This document shows, in pieces, positions 52,186-64,000 of a stretch of DNA of 64,000 bases. Each line of letters begins with the position of its first letter. The first letter of the stretch is position 1. The notes beneath the pieces were generated by a model that worked only from the letters and a program-made list of their open reading frames with translations, was not told the DNA's origin and searched no databases. Both the position numbers and the translations under genes were made by a program. The DNA comes from Chionis minor (Eukaryota; Chordata; Aves; Charadriiformes; Chionididae). Location: assembly GCA_013398295.1 (NCBI GenBank), contig VZSF01003496.1:242674-306673 (forward strand). Direction: 5' to 3'.

Positions 52186-54334
52186 CAGGGAGGGAAAACG
52201 CAGTAAGGAAAAAGATAACATGAAGAAAAAAAAGGAAAGGAAATAGTGATGATCTCAGCAACAAACTGGATAGCTTGCTAAGTAACACTCTAGGAAAAGA
52301 CTTAGCAAGTAAAAGCAGTATTGCATTCAGGTGAGAGGAGAGAAAAGAAAATAAAGAAAAAATAATATATCTGAATAATAATGTATACCTGGATCAAAGA
52401 AAATCTTTCTGAGTGGCATTTTTGCTATGGTGAAGACGATGTTTGAGACTTTTGAAAATTATTAGGGAAAATAAGACAATGTTATACCGTTCATTATACC
52501 AAAAGAAGAGAACCTTTTTTCATCACTAAAAATACTTTTTCAAAGAACATATTTTGACCTAGGCTGCTTTATTTTCATCAACACAAATAAATCTGACGCT
52601 TCCTTTCTCTTCTATACACTTTGTTTGTTTGTTTACTTTTGTTTTAATGTAGAAATGCTACTTGGTAAAGTACCTGCTTTGAAACCACAGGAGACATAAA
52701 AAGAGACAACAGAAGCCGGCAGCTGGCTCCAAGGAAAAGGCAAGTGACTAGCCCTGGAAAGCTGGATGTGTTGTACTGCTTTGTATTCAGCATCACATAA
52801 TGGCATTGTTAAAAGACCAGTCTTTTGGAATAATGAAAGTCTCGTAAAGTCTTTCAAAAATATTTCAGTAATTCTGCACCTCAAAAATTTGTCCTTCAGT
52901 TTTAAGTGAAAAGGCCATAAGTGAACCACTGAAGTAGCCCTAATAGCCTAAAAAAAGACACTTGAAACCTATCTGGAACCCTGAGGAACTTCTTAGATTC
53001 AAAACATGAAGGCAGGTTAAAGGAAAAGCAGCACTCCATCTTCTCTGGAATACATATAATCATAACAAAGAAAACATTAATTTCAAAGGCTTTCAGAATG
53101 TGCAAAAGAAGCTGGGAACTGGGGAAACCAGCACCACTGACCAGTTAAGATCTCCATAGACTGGTGTTTGGAAGTTGCTAACAACTATAAGCTGTGTCTC
53201 TCTGAAAGGGCAGGTTAACTATTTAAATGTTATTGGAAAGTAAAGCTGCCTAATGTAGAAGTTCAAATATTACTGTTAAAATAAACTACAGAGTTTATGA
53301 AAGGGGCATAATTTCATTTACATATGCACTTAAAACAATGATGCACATGATGAAATACGATCATATTTGCATCTCAAAGTCTAAAACTGCAATGAACTGC
53401 AGAATCTTAAGAAACTGACAGGTAGATAAGATCCGTTGTTTATAGAATTTCAGGGAAAACAGACACTACTTGAGCATGTGATGACAAATCTAGCTACAAG
53501 TACTATGCTCAAAGAATCAAATGTGTAGTGCAGCTGGAATGTAAACACATTACACTGATAATTTAACTACTAATTTTCCTAATAAAATTATAATACACAT
53601 TTTCTAGCTTATTTTTCAAAATTTTCTACAGAATGTTTTGAACGTTTCAATTACATAAACTAAGCTGAAAGCAGGCTCTTAAGAGAGCCAAAGTCTGCAG
53701 TTACACTAATAACTGATAGAATGTATATAACAGAAATCATGACAATTTAGAGGTGTGAAAAATGCCACTATGGAAAAAACTATGGGTTGATTTTCTTAGC
53801 TCAACTGTAAACCCGCCTACAGGCCTGATATTGTTGTAAAAGAATTTATCCTAGGATAAGAGGGCAGCATAGTTTATGACAACAATCTACCTAAAAACTC
53901 ATTAAAGTCTTTTCTCTTGGACTGACATGCATTATCAGCAAAGATTAATCTGATGAGTCTTTAGGTGAGCTCCATTTTTAAAAATGCAATAACAGAGGGC
54001 TTTGTTGTCATCTGATGAAAATCAATTAGAGTAGGTAAGGCCACAAGGAAAACTAACATCACTCATCACCAGCCCCCCGGCAGCTGAAATGATTTGTCTT
54101 CCAAGCTTGGGTGATCAGGAGCTGTAGTAATATCACAGGGAAATTAATTTAGTTTCTATATTCTAGACCACTTTCCTTGTTCTGGAGGACCTATACACAA
54201 ATTACTTTTAATCAAGGTTGATGTGTTATTAATACCAAGGAGGATCTTTGAAGAATCATTTTTTTTTAAATTGACTTAACACATTTTTCATCTGTATTTT
54301 GTATATAAACAGGAGGTTACTTGTATTACCCTTA

Positions 54335-54424
<90 letters not shown>

Positions 54425-55520
54425 TTAGGAAAAAAATAAAGGTTACTTGCATCACAACTAATTGTAATCAACATGAGTGTGTGTCATAAGCAAGGCAAAG
54501 TACTGTGCATGTTGTCGCACATTTTTAATGACGTCTTAATCTCTGAATCAGACAATCAAAAAACAACGAAAATAAAGCATGTCATACAGTTTTTGTAAAG
54601 GATACGTTGCTAACTTTTTTTTGTATTAGCACGTATCTTAGTCCTCATCACTGTTACATTAGCTTGAGTAGTCATTCTCTGTTACCATCTTCAGTCATTC
54701 AGGATGGAAAAGCACCTATTTACTGAAGATGCATAGAATATCTACTGATATTCTGACCCCACTACATTGCACGTGGTGTAGAATAAAAATGTAAGAACAC
54801 ACGATAACCATACCAACCTCCTACTGGAATTCTAAGTGCGATTCAGAAATTATTTCTCTACTCTTGCAAAACGTACCACAGGAACTTCATTGACTACAAG
54901 CAGCTCAAATTTTGAGGGCGTTGAGAAGCGCCATAGCAGAATGAAGACTTCTTACAGTCTAAAGATGCCCTCTTACAAAGAGCGATTGCTCCAGATTCTG
55001 CCTATGTTATGATAAAATTGCTTGAGGTGAGTCTATGCATGGACTGATGACAAAAAATTTCCTAAATGAAAAAAAGAACCAGCTTCACAGGTTAGTTTTC
55101 CAAAAGCTGAAGTATATTATGCTATTTAGCAGTCTTCCACTGACAAACAAAACCCAATATCTAAACCAAAGAAAATTATGCTATCCAAACATTAAACCAA
55201 TAATGCAACTCATCTGCTCTAACCATTCTATGATGTCCCTCCCCATCTTTCCTGTAGGCCCCCTAACAGATTATGCTTAGGTATTGTATTTAAAATAAGA
55301 ATGTGTAATTCTATTTATCATTTGGTAGAGTTCACACCGTAGTTTAACACATTAGTGTGACTACATTTCTAATACCTGCCTAGCGTGAGCTAGGCATCAG
55401 ACTAGTCAAAAGCAAACAATCAATATGAGTAAGGCAGACTGGTCTGGTGGAAGATAGTTCTCCCAGTCTTCTGGGATGACAGCAGGATTTTCCTAGTTTA
55501 TATACAGACCAGTTTGTTGA

Positions 55521-55602
55521 TTTTTTCTGGTTTTGGTTCGGTTTTTTGGTTTTTTTGTTTGTGGTTTGTTGGGGGGTTTTAGGTTTGTTTTTTTTTTTTT
55601 AA
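55521..55602 (+). repeat. G/T-rich low-complexity tract
   Basis: Repeats of GGTTTT and TTTGG surround a GGGGGG run, ending in a run of 13 T. It is similar in composition to the tract at 48571-48656 and also lies in a CHM intron. Confidence 0.85.
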
Positions 55603-56879
55603 TGAGCTTTAGGTATCTATTCACAGATTATGAACTTGAGAGAAAACTTTGATTTTGCAAACCTGACTTCCTAAAATGGAATCCATATTGGCATTCAAAA
55701 GTCTTATTAGACAGTTCAGAGGCTGTTAGTACTGCAATACCTTTTAAACTGCATGAACAATGCAGCACGGCAAACAGCTGAAGTGTATTACCAAATCACA
55801 TCTATTCTGAGTTTTACTCCAAAAGGCAGCAGCCTACCAAAATGTCAGCACTATCACTTACTACTGGCTGAATCAGGAGATCCAGTTCTCTAGAAGTATC
55901 TCTTCTACCCATGCAAAAGCTGGGAGAACATACACCATGTTGAATCCCAACCTTGGGTGTCTGGAGATTGTTGAAGATGACACAAAGGTTAAACATCCAC
56001 TGAAGAATTATTATAGAGCCTTGAGCTACGGGGCTTATTATCTCTAATGCTGCAATCAATGGCTTCTTGCCTGACAAAGCATGTATTAGGATCTTTCAAA
56101 CTAACTTGGATGAATTTATTTCATACGTTGTATAAAAGAATAGCACCATTAACCTAACTAGAACTAAGATTCCTTTGCTAAAAACTATATATTATATTTT
56201 TCCTTTGACTTAACCAGAGCCAAAGGCTTTTTGATATATGCACTTTATTTTTCTAGTGTGCTTTGAAAGAACTTTCCTGCTTGGCTGCGCAAAAATGTGA
56301 ATTACTTATTTTCAAGAGTAGCCTGCTATCCAGGGGAGGAGGGCATGACCTGTTTTCATAGTAGGCTAGTGGAAAACTACTCTTTTTAAATGAAAATGGA
56401 AAGGAATTTTGATTGTGTTGTGTTAAATAATTACAAAGAGTCAAAATACCTATTAAAACAGCCTAGCATGAAAAATGACATGATTAGGAAGAACTTGCCA
56501 AAATTATTTAAATATAGAAATTGAAATATTAAACTAAATGACATACCAATAATTTATGACAAAGTAAAATCATTGTGCTAACATTACTTTCATACAATAA
56601 GCTATTCAAGATGATTTGACTGTACTTCAAGTACAAGGCAACTCTTTGATACCATTAACCCTAAATGACAGACATTTAAACTGATATTACTCTAATTAAC
56701 TGGCGACTGCCTACACCAATAATTCAAGTTTTGCTGAAAGATAGCAACAACACTGTACTCAACTTCAACTTTGCCCTGGTGACATCAAATCATATTACAG
56801 CTAAATTAACAGTTGTGAAAATTTTTGGCCTGGTAGCCCTCCATCATACACAGCCTTTAAATGCCATTTCAGTTCCCAT

Positions 56880-57090
56880 CAAGGCAGGAATCAGTACTTG
56901 TAATTTTTAATACAGCTGTGAAACAATAGGACATATTAAAAGCTGAATTTTTGACAGCATATTCATGATGATTTATGAGTTTGTATATAATTTGATTATT
57001 CTATTAATTTTACTGATTACTGATTCAGCTAATGCAGTGAAGGTCACTTACAAAATAAATCTTCATTACATTTCACAGAAAGTAACTGCC
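56880..57090. promoter_or_regulatory. Candidate conserved non-coding element in CHM intron 8
   Basis: This AT-rich stretch has SOX-like ACAATAGG, MEIS-like TTGACAG, CDX/HOX-like TTTATGAG, TATTAATTTTACTG and CAGCTGTG words and no simple-repeat character. Its texture is that of developmental enhancers. DACH2 lies beyond CHM's 5' end in human and would be a plausible target. This is inference from motif texture only. Confidence 0.2.
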
Positions 57091-60000
57091 TCCAACTAGT
57101 TGTTTTCTTTAATTAAACACTAATGTAACAAGAGAGAAAATAGGCTTCAGGGTTGCTGCATCTGTTGCTACAAGGGGAGTTTACTGCTTTGATGTAATGC
57201 TCTCCGATATTAATTGAACAAAAATAGAATGTCTCTCCATCTGACATTTTGATTTTCAACACAGAGAAACCACAAACATCCTTAAATTACACACTTACCC
57301 ATAGTTCATTCTGAAACTATGCAAAAGAATTGGAAAACCATATCACATAGTTTCACACCAAAAAAAGTGGCTTTTATTTCTAGCACATAGTTTGTCTCTT
57401 ACTTTCTAAAATGCATGGAGCAATTAATTAAAAACAATTCAATATTTTTCTACCCAACTGTACAGCCTTCTATAGCAAAACCTATTTGCTTCCCTCCTTA
57501 AAAAGCACAGCGAGCTCTGGAGAAAGATCAAAGAACAACACGCCAAGCGCTGAATTAATGAATTGTCCTCTTTCAATTTATTTTTACACACAGAAAGCTA
57601 TGACCTGGTTCATATGTTAAGTTCTGTGTTTCCTGAAGAATCCTTAGAACTTCAGCATTTCCTACAACATTGCTGTATGTTCTTAAAAAAAAAAAATCAA
57701 AAAGAATACAGACCAATCAAATAAAATGGCTAGAGTTAAAAAATAGTTTCCCGACACAGAATTCCCATCAAAAAGTCAACTCCCAGTATGGGCACCCACC
57801 TACACAAAAACAAAAAGTTACCAAAAACAGCACCAAAGAAATAATGAAGATAATAACCAATGTCAACCAGAACTGCCCTGGCATTTGGAGGGCTACTGAA
57901 AGGGATAATGTGTGACAATAAATGCTTAAACAAGCAAGTGAAGAGTCAAATGTTTTTATTTTTTTCTTGGAAACTATGTTCAGCATTCCTGTAAATAAGA
58001 TCATGTGTAAGCTCTGTGTTCGCTTCTCAAACTGTTAGTTTAAGCAACTTATTGCTAATACGAGAGCTATGTTACTAATGACTTGTAGAAGAGCTGTTTA
58101 GAGAGTCTGAGCTGGTGGAAAAGATTAGTTGCATCCATTAATAAATCCCGGATGTAAATAAATAAAACAGAGACTAGTTTACCTAATAATGTGCTTGAAA
58201 GTCATTAACACCACAATTTTTTCCTGTAATTATATACATTTGTTAGCTATCCTCTTCTACAAGCCTTCCACTATGAAACTTCCTATCTTCCACATTTAAA
58301 ATAACCACAGAAAAACAATCCTCAATTAAGAAATAGAGAAGTTGCACAAATATGGTAATTGCAGAAAAAGGTGCTCACACATATGTGCATGATCTTTACA
58401 AAAGTCTGCTTTGGAATAGCAGCTTCTTAGCTTTAAGTAATTTCTGAAGTAAAAGTCTACTATTCACAGTCAGCACTCCACTTAAGGAGAGTTTTGGTTC
58501 AACACCACCCTCACGGGGGCTACATGAGCGCAGCCAGTTAAGCTCTGCTTGCCCAACGTGTTACATAGGCTTTTCTACTGCACACAACTGCTGATTCAGC
58601 AGGTGTGACATTCTCTTTCTGCTATGAAAATGATGAAGATTTTAGCGAACAGTTATAAGTCACAAAGAATTATAAAAATTTATCTGGGTAACAGTACAGC
58701 CAGAAAAAGTCCCATAAACTATTAAGGGAAAAGTACTGTCACTTGTTGAAGCAAAAAAAGGGTATTAGTAAGTTCTGTTTCAGTATAAATTTGTCGTGCT
58801 TCCAGAAACTGCAAAATAAATCCAAACACTGTTGAAAGATGAAAAATGCTATGATGAAATATAAGGCTACAGTCTTCTCAGCAAAAATTCAAAATTTGAG
58901 GTAAAGAATTTGAGACTAAAATAAGTAGTTCCAGAGCCGGAAAGTTTTGTCAAGACTGTGAATTGTCATAGTCACAATGTAAAAAGTGCTGTTCCTTAAA
59001 AGAGTAAGGCCCTAAAATAGTCTTTTGAACAAATTTAAACAGTACACTCGCATCTTGCTTTACAAAATTATCTAAAAACAGACCTCAAAGCAAAAGTTGC
59101 TAGAAAATTAACCTGCACTGAAGTTGCACGGTGTATCTTCGACTGAGTTTTGGGCAAAGACCTAAAATGAACTAGAGAATAAATAACACATTTTAACCAT
59201 ATTGTAGCTGAACTAGCATAGCCGCTTAGGAAAAGTTTACTGGAATTGGAAAGAAAAGATGCTTAATACTGGCTTATTTAATGTAAGAACTATATAAACA
59301 TTTTTGAAGGCTACTGCAATTAACACTACTTTATAGTGAATCTAGGTTAAGAATAATTATCTGTGATGCTAAGCACAAGAAACATGATTTACATGAAAGT
59401 ACGGTGAGCATCCATCGTGCAACAATATCCAACCATTTAACTAGCAGGTGCCCTAGAAACTATAGCTAAAGCATTGTGGAAACTGTAGGAAATTACTACA
59501 CAGCAGGAGGGGGGAAAAAAACCCCAACGCCTTCAGTGGTTTCTGTACTACTGCGATGGTAGGTAACCACAAGTGCACTCCGAAGACTAATCTCTACAGG
59601 GGGTAGAAGCATAAGACCTGCCTGGCTCCAAGTTCTATTGACCTTGGAAGAGAAGAAGCTGTTCTTTACGCAAGGTCCTTTAGCTGCAATTATACAACAG
59701 TTCTGCCCTCAAGGAGGAGCTGGGGAGATCAGGACTGTAGGGCAGAGGCACAAAAACTAGAAACCAGTCAGTAAGCGTTAGCTCATCTATAAAATCCATT
59801 TATGTGTTCTCTGCCTCCAGAAAAGACATAAAAATTCAAGTTATCTTAACCCTTAATTAAATTCAAGGACTATTTTGCTAATTCAGTAATGTTTTGGAAG
59901 CTACCTTTCTCTGTCTTGTAGTTTAATTAAAAAGGACTCTGCTAAACTATATTTGCATTACATCCCAGATTTGCTCCAATAATAAACATGCATGTCATTT

Positions 60001-63000
60001 CCATAGATATTCTGATAATGCTGTAATATATTTGTATGTCCGAGTCCTAATTCTCAGGAAGAATAAGCCAGAATCTGCACATCCCCACACAAGCAGAGAG
60101 GAATTTATTTGCTAAGAGACTGTTAAGAGATAATAGCAAATATTTTAGATATACTTCCTTCATATTAGTATCACTTTTTAAATTATAAACACAAATAATT
60201 ACTGACATAATCTCATTATAACATTTTTATGCGGTACTTTGAAGTTCCAAACATGTTTGTAAAATAAAGCAAGAATGAAGAAGAATCATGGTAGGAGAAT
60301 TTAAGTTATTTTCATCCTTTTTTTATATATAATGTTATGTTTATTTTTCCTATAGCCCAAGGTATATTCTAATCCCTATTATACAATTTCTTAACTGAAA
60401 ACTTTTCCATGCCTAGTTAGGGATCTGGAATCAACATACTTTGACAACATTTGTATGAATCAGAGGATCCCATGTGAGATACTCTAAGGGTTGAAGGCCT
60501 TCATGAGGTACAAACTTGTGAAGAACACTGTCTTTCTAGCCAGCGAAATAATAAGGACCAGAAAAGTTCTCATATTTGTAAACATTTTTTTAAACAAAGA
60601 ACTGACAAGCATCTCACTGAGAAGCAAGATAAAAATCTAAAATAGAAGGTATTTTCAAAGTTTCATACACTCAGAATGCATTTCACAACAAAGGTTATTT
60701 CCAAATTAAAAGTCTTTTCCTGTCAAATTCTGAGAAATAATGTGGGCAAGGACACAAAAGCATTCCATAGCTTTATTAACAGCAATGCTCACTGATCTGT
60801 GAATAACCTGAAAAAAATGAAGATTATTGAGTTACTTTACCAATCTATCCATCCATCACTAGTGAATAGGTCTCGGAATGATGGATTATCTCACTTCCCT
60901 GATGTTTATCCCAAGAAAGAGTTTATCCTTAGAGGGAAAAACAAACAACTGATCCTACAATCATGCTAACTACGCCTGCCCATTTTGCATTCATCTGCCA
61001 ACAGAGAGAGGAGAAATATATCATTTGCCTTTAAAATGCAAACTACACCAAAAGTTTTATTATTTCACTGAAATGCAAGTGAAAACAATTAAGAAGAAAG
61101 CAGCATTGCAGCTACTGTTAGTATTCAGTATTTTAGTAAAAACTAAGTAATACTGACAAGTCGTCAGTGATTTCAAAATAAATTTTCATGTCCAAAGAAA
61201 TGGAATAATCTTAGGTGATAAGAGGTATATAAATATGAAAATTATGTATTTTGAAATGTAGGACTGAACACGCATCTCAGGTACAACCTATGTTTTTTTA
61301 ATTACCTTTGATTCTTTCATACTTGCATAGAATTACAATCAACATACAGAAAAGTTATGTGTATTGCTTACATGTAGAGACATGATACTCATGTATAGAT
61401 CCAAATGAAAAAGAAGTTGCACTAAATTTTTAATATATCAATTCTAAGTGCTTATTACAGTCAGGTTTACTAAAGTCCAGTCTTGATTTCAGAATACTAA
61501 GATCTTCCTAGAGATTGTAACAGAGACATAATTGGAAATGTTAAAGTACCTGAGACTACCTCAGAAGCTTCAACATTTGTAGCAGATAATAGCTCAAGTG
61601 TAAGGGTAAAAATTGGTTATTCATTTTTGAAATATATACAGGAACCTTTCAAATCAATCACACAATCCATCATATCTCAGGCTGGACTCTTAATCTTCTT
61701 GTAAATATAGGGATTGAAAGAGATGAACCATCTTAATCAGATCTTTCCTCCATCACAAAAATTACTACTGTCACTGAAACTGACACAAAAATGACTAATT
61801 TCAGCTAGAATCTGTAACAACTACTAAAAAAAAATTACATTGCCCACCAAATATATATACAACGTGAAAGTTCAAAGTCTATTTATAGGAAATGCAAGTC
61901 ATTAACTGACTACCCATAAAAACCAGTGAATCACTAACTCTGATCCAAAGCAGTCAAATACATTCTACCACCTCAGCACCTATTACCATGACCACATCTG
62001 TCAATTCTTGGATGACTCTTAACAAAGAGAAAAAAAGACATGCTGTGTCACCCCCTAGAATCTTTATGAGATGACAGACGGCATACAGTCTCCCATTCCC
62101 TCTAAAACTTCAAATGGGAAAAAACGGCACTACAACTTCTCAGAAAGTCTTGCTTCCATTTGTATGTTCATATTTGAGGAGTCCAGAAAAAAGAATCTGA
62201 AAGCAAACTGAAGAGAAACTATGCAAAGTCTCTCCCAAAATTCAGTATGTTCACAAAGCAAGCAGTGAGAAAAATCACAGAATTGAGGCCACAACCTACA
62301 ATTGACTTCTCAGCTGTCAATCATTAAACAACACTCGTCAGGGGTGAAAAGAATCACAACTGAAAACTTCCAGAAAAATCCTTCCAGGGGGAAAAAAGCT
62401 TCCTCTGAAAGGAAAGCTGAAAATAAGAGGCATATTTCATTGAGGTGAATTGTTAAAGTGAACTATATGAAAAAATATTTCTGAAATAGCACTTTCAAAT
62501 AGTCCTTAAAACCATAAAAAATCGGAAAGTTTTTGCTTCTGAAAAACTGGAAGGAAAGAAAAGAGATTCAATTTACAAAAGAGGAATTTTGTTCAACAGG
62601 CAAAAGCACTTATGTCCTCATATTTGACAACTATTTCAGATTTTTAAGTCACATATCTCTCCCCCCCTGTTACAAAGGAAAATTTGGAAGCTGACAAATT
62701 TAACATTAACCTCCTCCAATCAGGAAAATATTTGGGGTATTTCCTTGTGTTTTCTTAAAAAAAAAAAAATCCATCAAAATCACACTAGATATTCTAAACG
62801 CTGAATCACTGAGACACTACAGTTTACAATGATGCCCAATTATAGTTTTTCTTTAGCGATATTTTTCAAGAAAATGAAAGCTGTATTACAGAATTGCAAC
62901 AAACATGTTAAGAGTAAACTGCAGAACACATATTGATTTCCCTAGCTGCCTTACATATTGAAGTTTTGGCATCTTACGTCTACCATATCAAATGTAAAGG

Positions 63001-64000
63001 CTTGCTTTGATTTTCCTCACGAATGAGATACTACTATATTTATTTTTACTAAGCATAATACTACCACTACTTCATTAGAAAGGAAGAGATGTAACAGTTT
63101 CACACCAAGAAGTTTGAACCAATGCAAGCTGTTACACAGGCCAGTAAAGTTTTGCTGCTTGTCAGCTTGGAAGAGCATGAGGCTTCCAACGACCTTCCTT
63201 GTACCACGAATTCAATTTATGGAGATAGAAATCTCACATCTGTACCTCGACATATTGGGAGGTACATTACAGTGATATAAAAGTTTAATTTTCTCTCCTA
63301 AACCATACCTGTTTAAACCAATAAAGAACTAACACCGCTTTTACTCACTCAAGTGTCGTCAATAGTTATAAAATGTTGTACTGTTTATGCAGAATTCATT
63401 TAGAATGCAAGGATGTGACTTACAAATGTCTTTGACTCATTCACATAAATATGCATGCATGCCATTTATAACAGTAGCCTTGATGAGAACACACAGTGTA
63501 ACTGGCTGCAAGAAACGCTTAAGAGGTTTACATTAAAACAGAATATAGAACGGTGGTTAGAAATCACAGAACAGGTGACACCTTACTCTGATAACCTGGT
63601 GATAAAAACCGCAGGGTATGATGTATAGGTTGTGGCGTTACCACTTTACTATACAGTCTGAACAGTATTCTTTGGATACTGCTCAGTTTTAGCAAAATGT
63701 AATACCTAAGTCAGACCACATATAAAAATTGTGATTAATGTAAAAAAAAACCAAACACCAAAACACAACAGTGATTGCCTCCTAAATTGTTCACTTAAAA
63801 ACAAAGACATTTAGACATTATTTTGTATTATGTTTGTAATACAAACCTTTTGAAAGTATAATTACTTCTTGCTTTCACAAGAGTAATTTGCTTCAACTAT
63901 TAAAATACTGTCCTTATTGTAAGACTTACAATTTAGCAAAAAAAATCCCCCAAAATGCAGCAATTAATGGACATACATAGAAAGGCCATCTGAAGAATTC

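Noticed and set aside
57301..57340. Possible small CHM exon before a GTAAGTGT donor on the minus strand
   Set aside because: The upstream sequence does not encode REP-1 residues, and the expected exon 8 product is absent. It is a chance donor.

Overview
The window is vertebrate nuclear DNA, most likely from a bird. It is AT-rich and intron-dominated, with very few interspersed repeats. There are no Alu or L1 sequences, only decayed MIR-like SINEs and one decayed CR1/L3-type LINE end. No prokaryotic, viral or organellar gene organisation is visible. The avian assignment is inferred from low repeat content and the relic families; a crocodilian or turtle cannot be excluded.

Only one protein-coding gene can be supported. 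It is the 3' half of CHM (Rab escort protein 1, REP-1) on the minus strand. Seven coding exons, at 54336-54413, 48257-48361, 47298-47361, 46249-46345, 41807-41899, 38259-38425 and 33017-33220, join in one reading frame with GT-AG introns. They correspond to human exons 9-15 and encode about 268 C-terminal residues. The intron upstream of the first visible exon runs off the right edge, so exons 1-8 and the promoter lie beyond 64000. A 3'UTR of about 1 kb probably ends near 31955, below an AATAAA signal at 31973-31978.

From 1 to about 31950 I find no convincing gene. This is the region 3' of CHM; POF1B is its neighbour on that side in human, but I recognise no POF1B exon. It holds an antisense CR1/L3-like LINE 3' end (about 3790-4395), three MIR-like SINE relics, a small CpG-rich block (7115-7331), a homeodomain/octamer-motif-rich segment with palindromes (10290-10560) that looks like a conserved regulatory element, a GC-richer patch (24560-24830), and minor simple repeats.

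From 54414 to 64000 is CHM intron 8, with one enhancer-like AT-rich block (about 56880-57090) and a G/T-rich low-complexity tract. I found no new biological system. The points most worth checking are the exon 13/14 boundary compared with mammals, the candidate regulatory elements, the CpG-rich block, and the recurrent A-run/CCCC-AAACC low-complexity motif.
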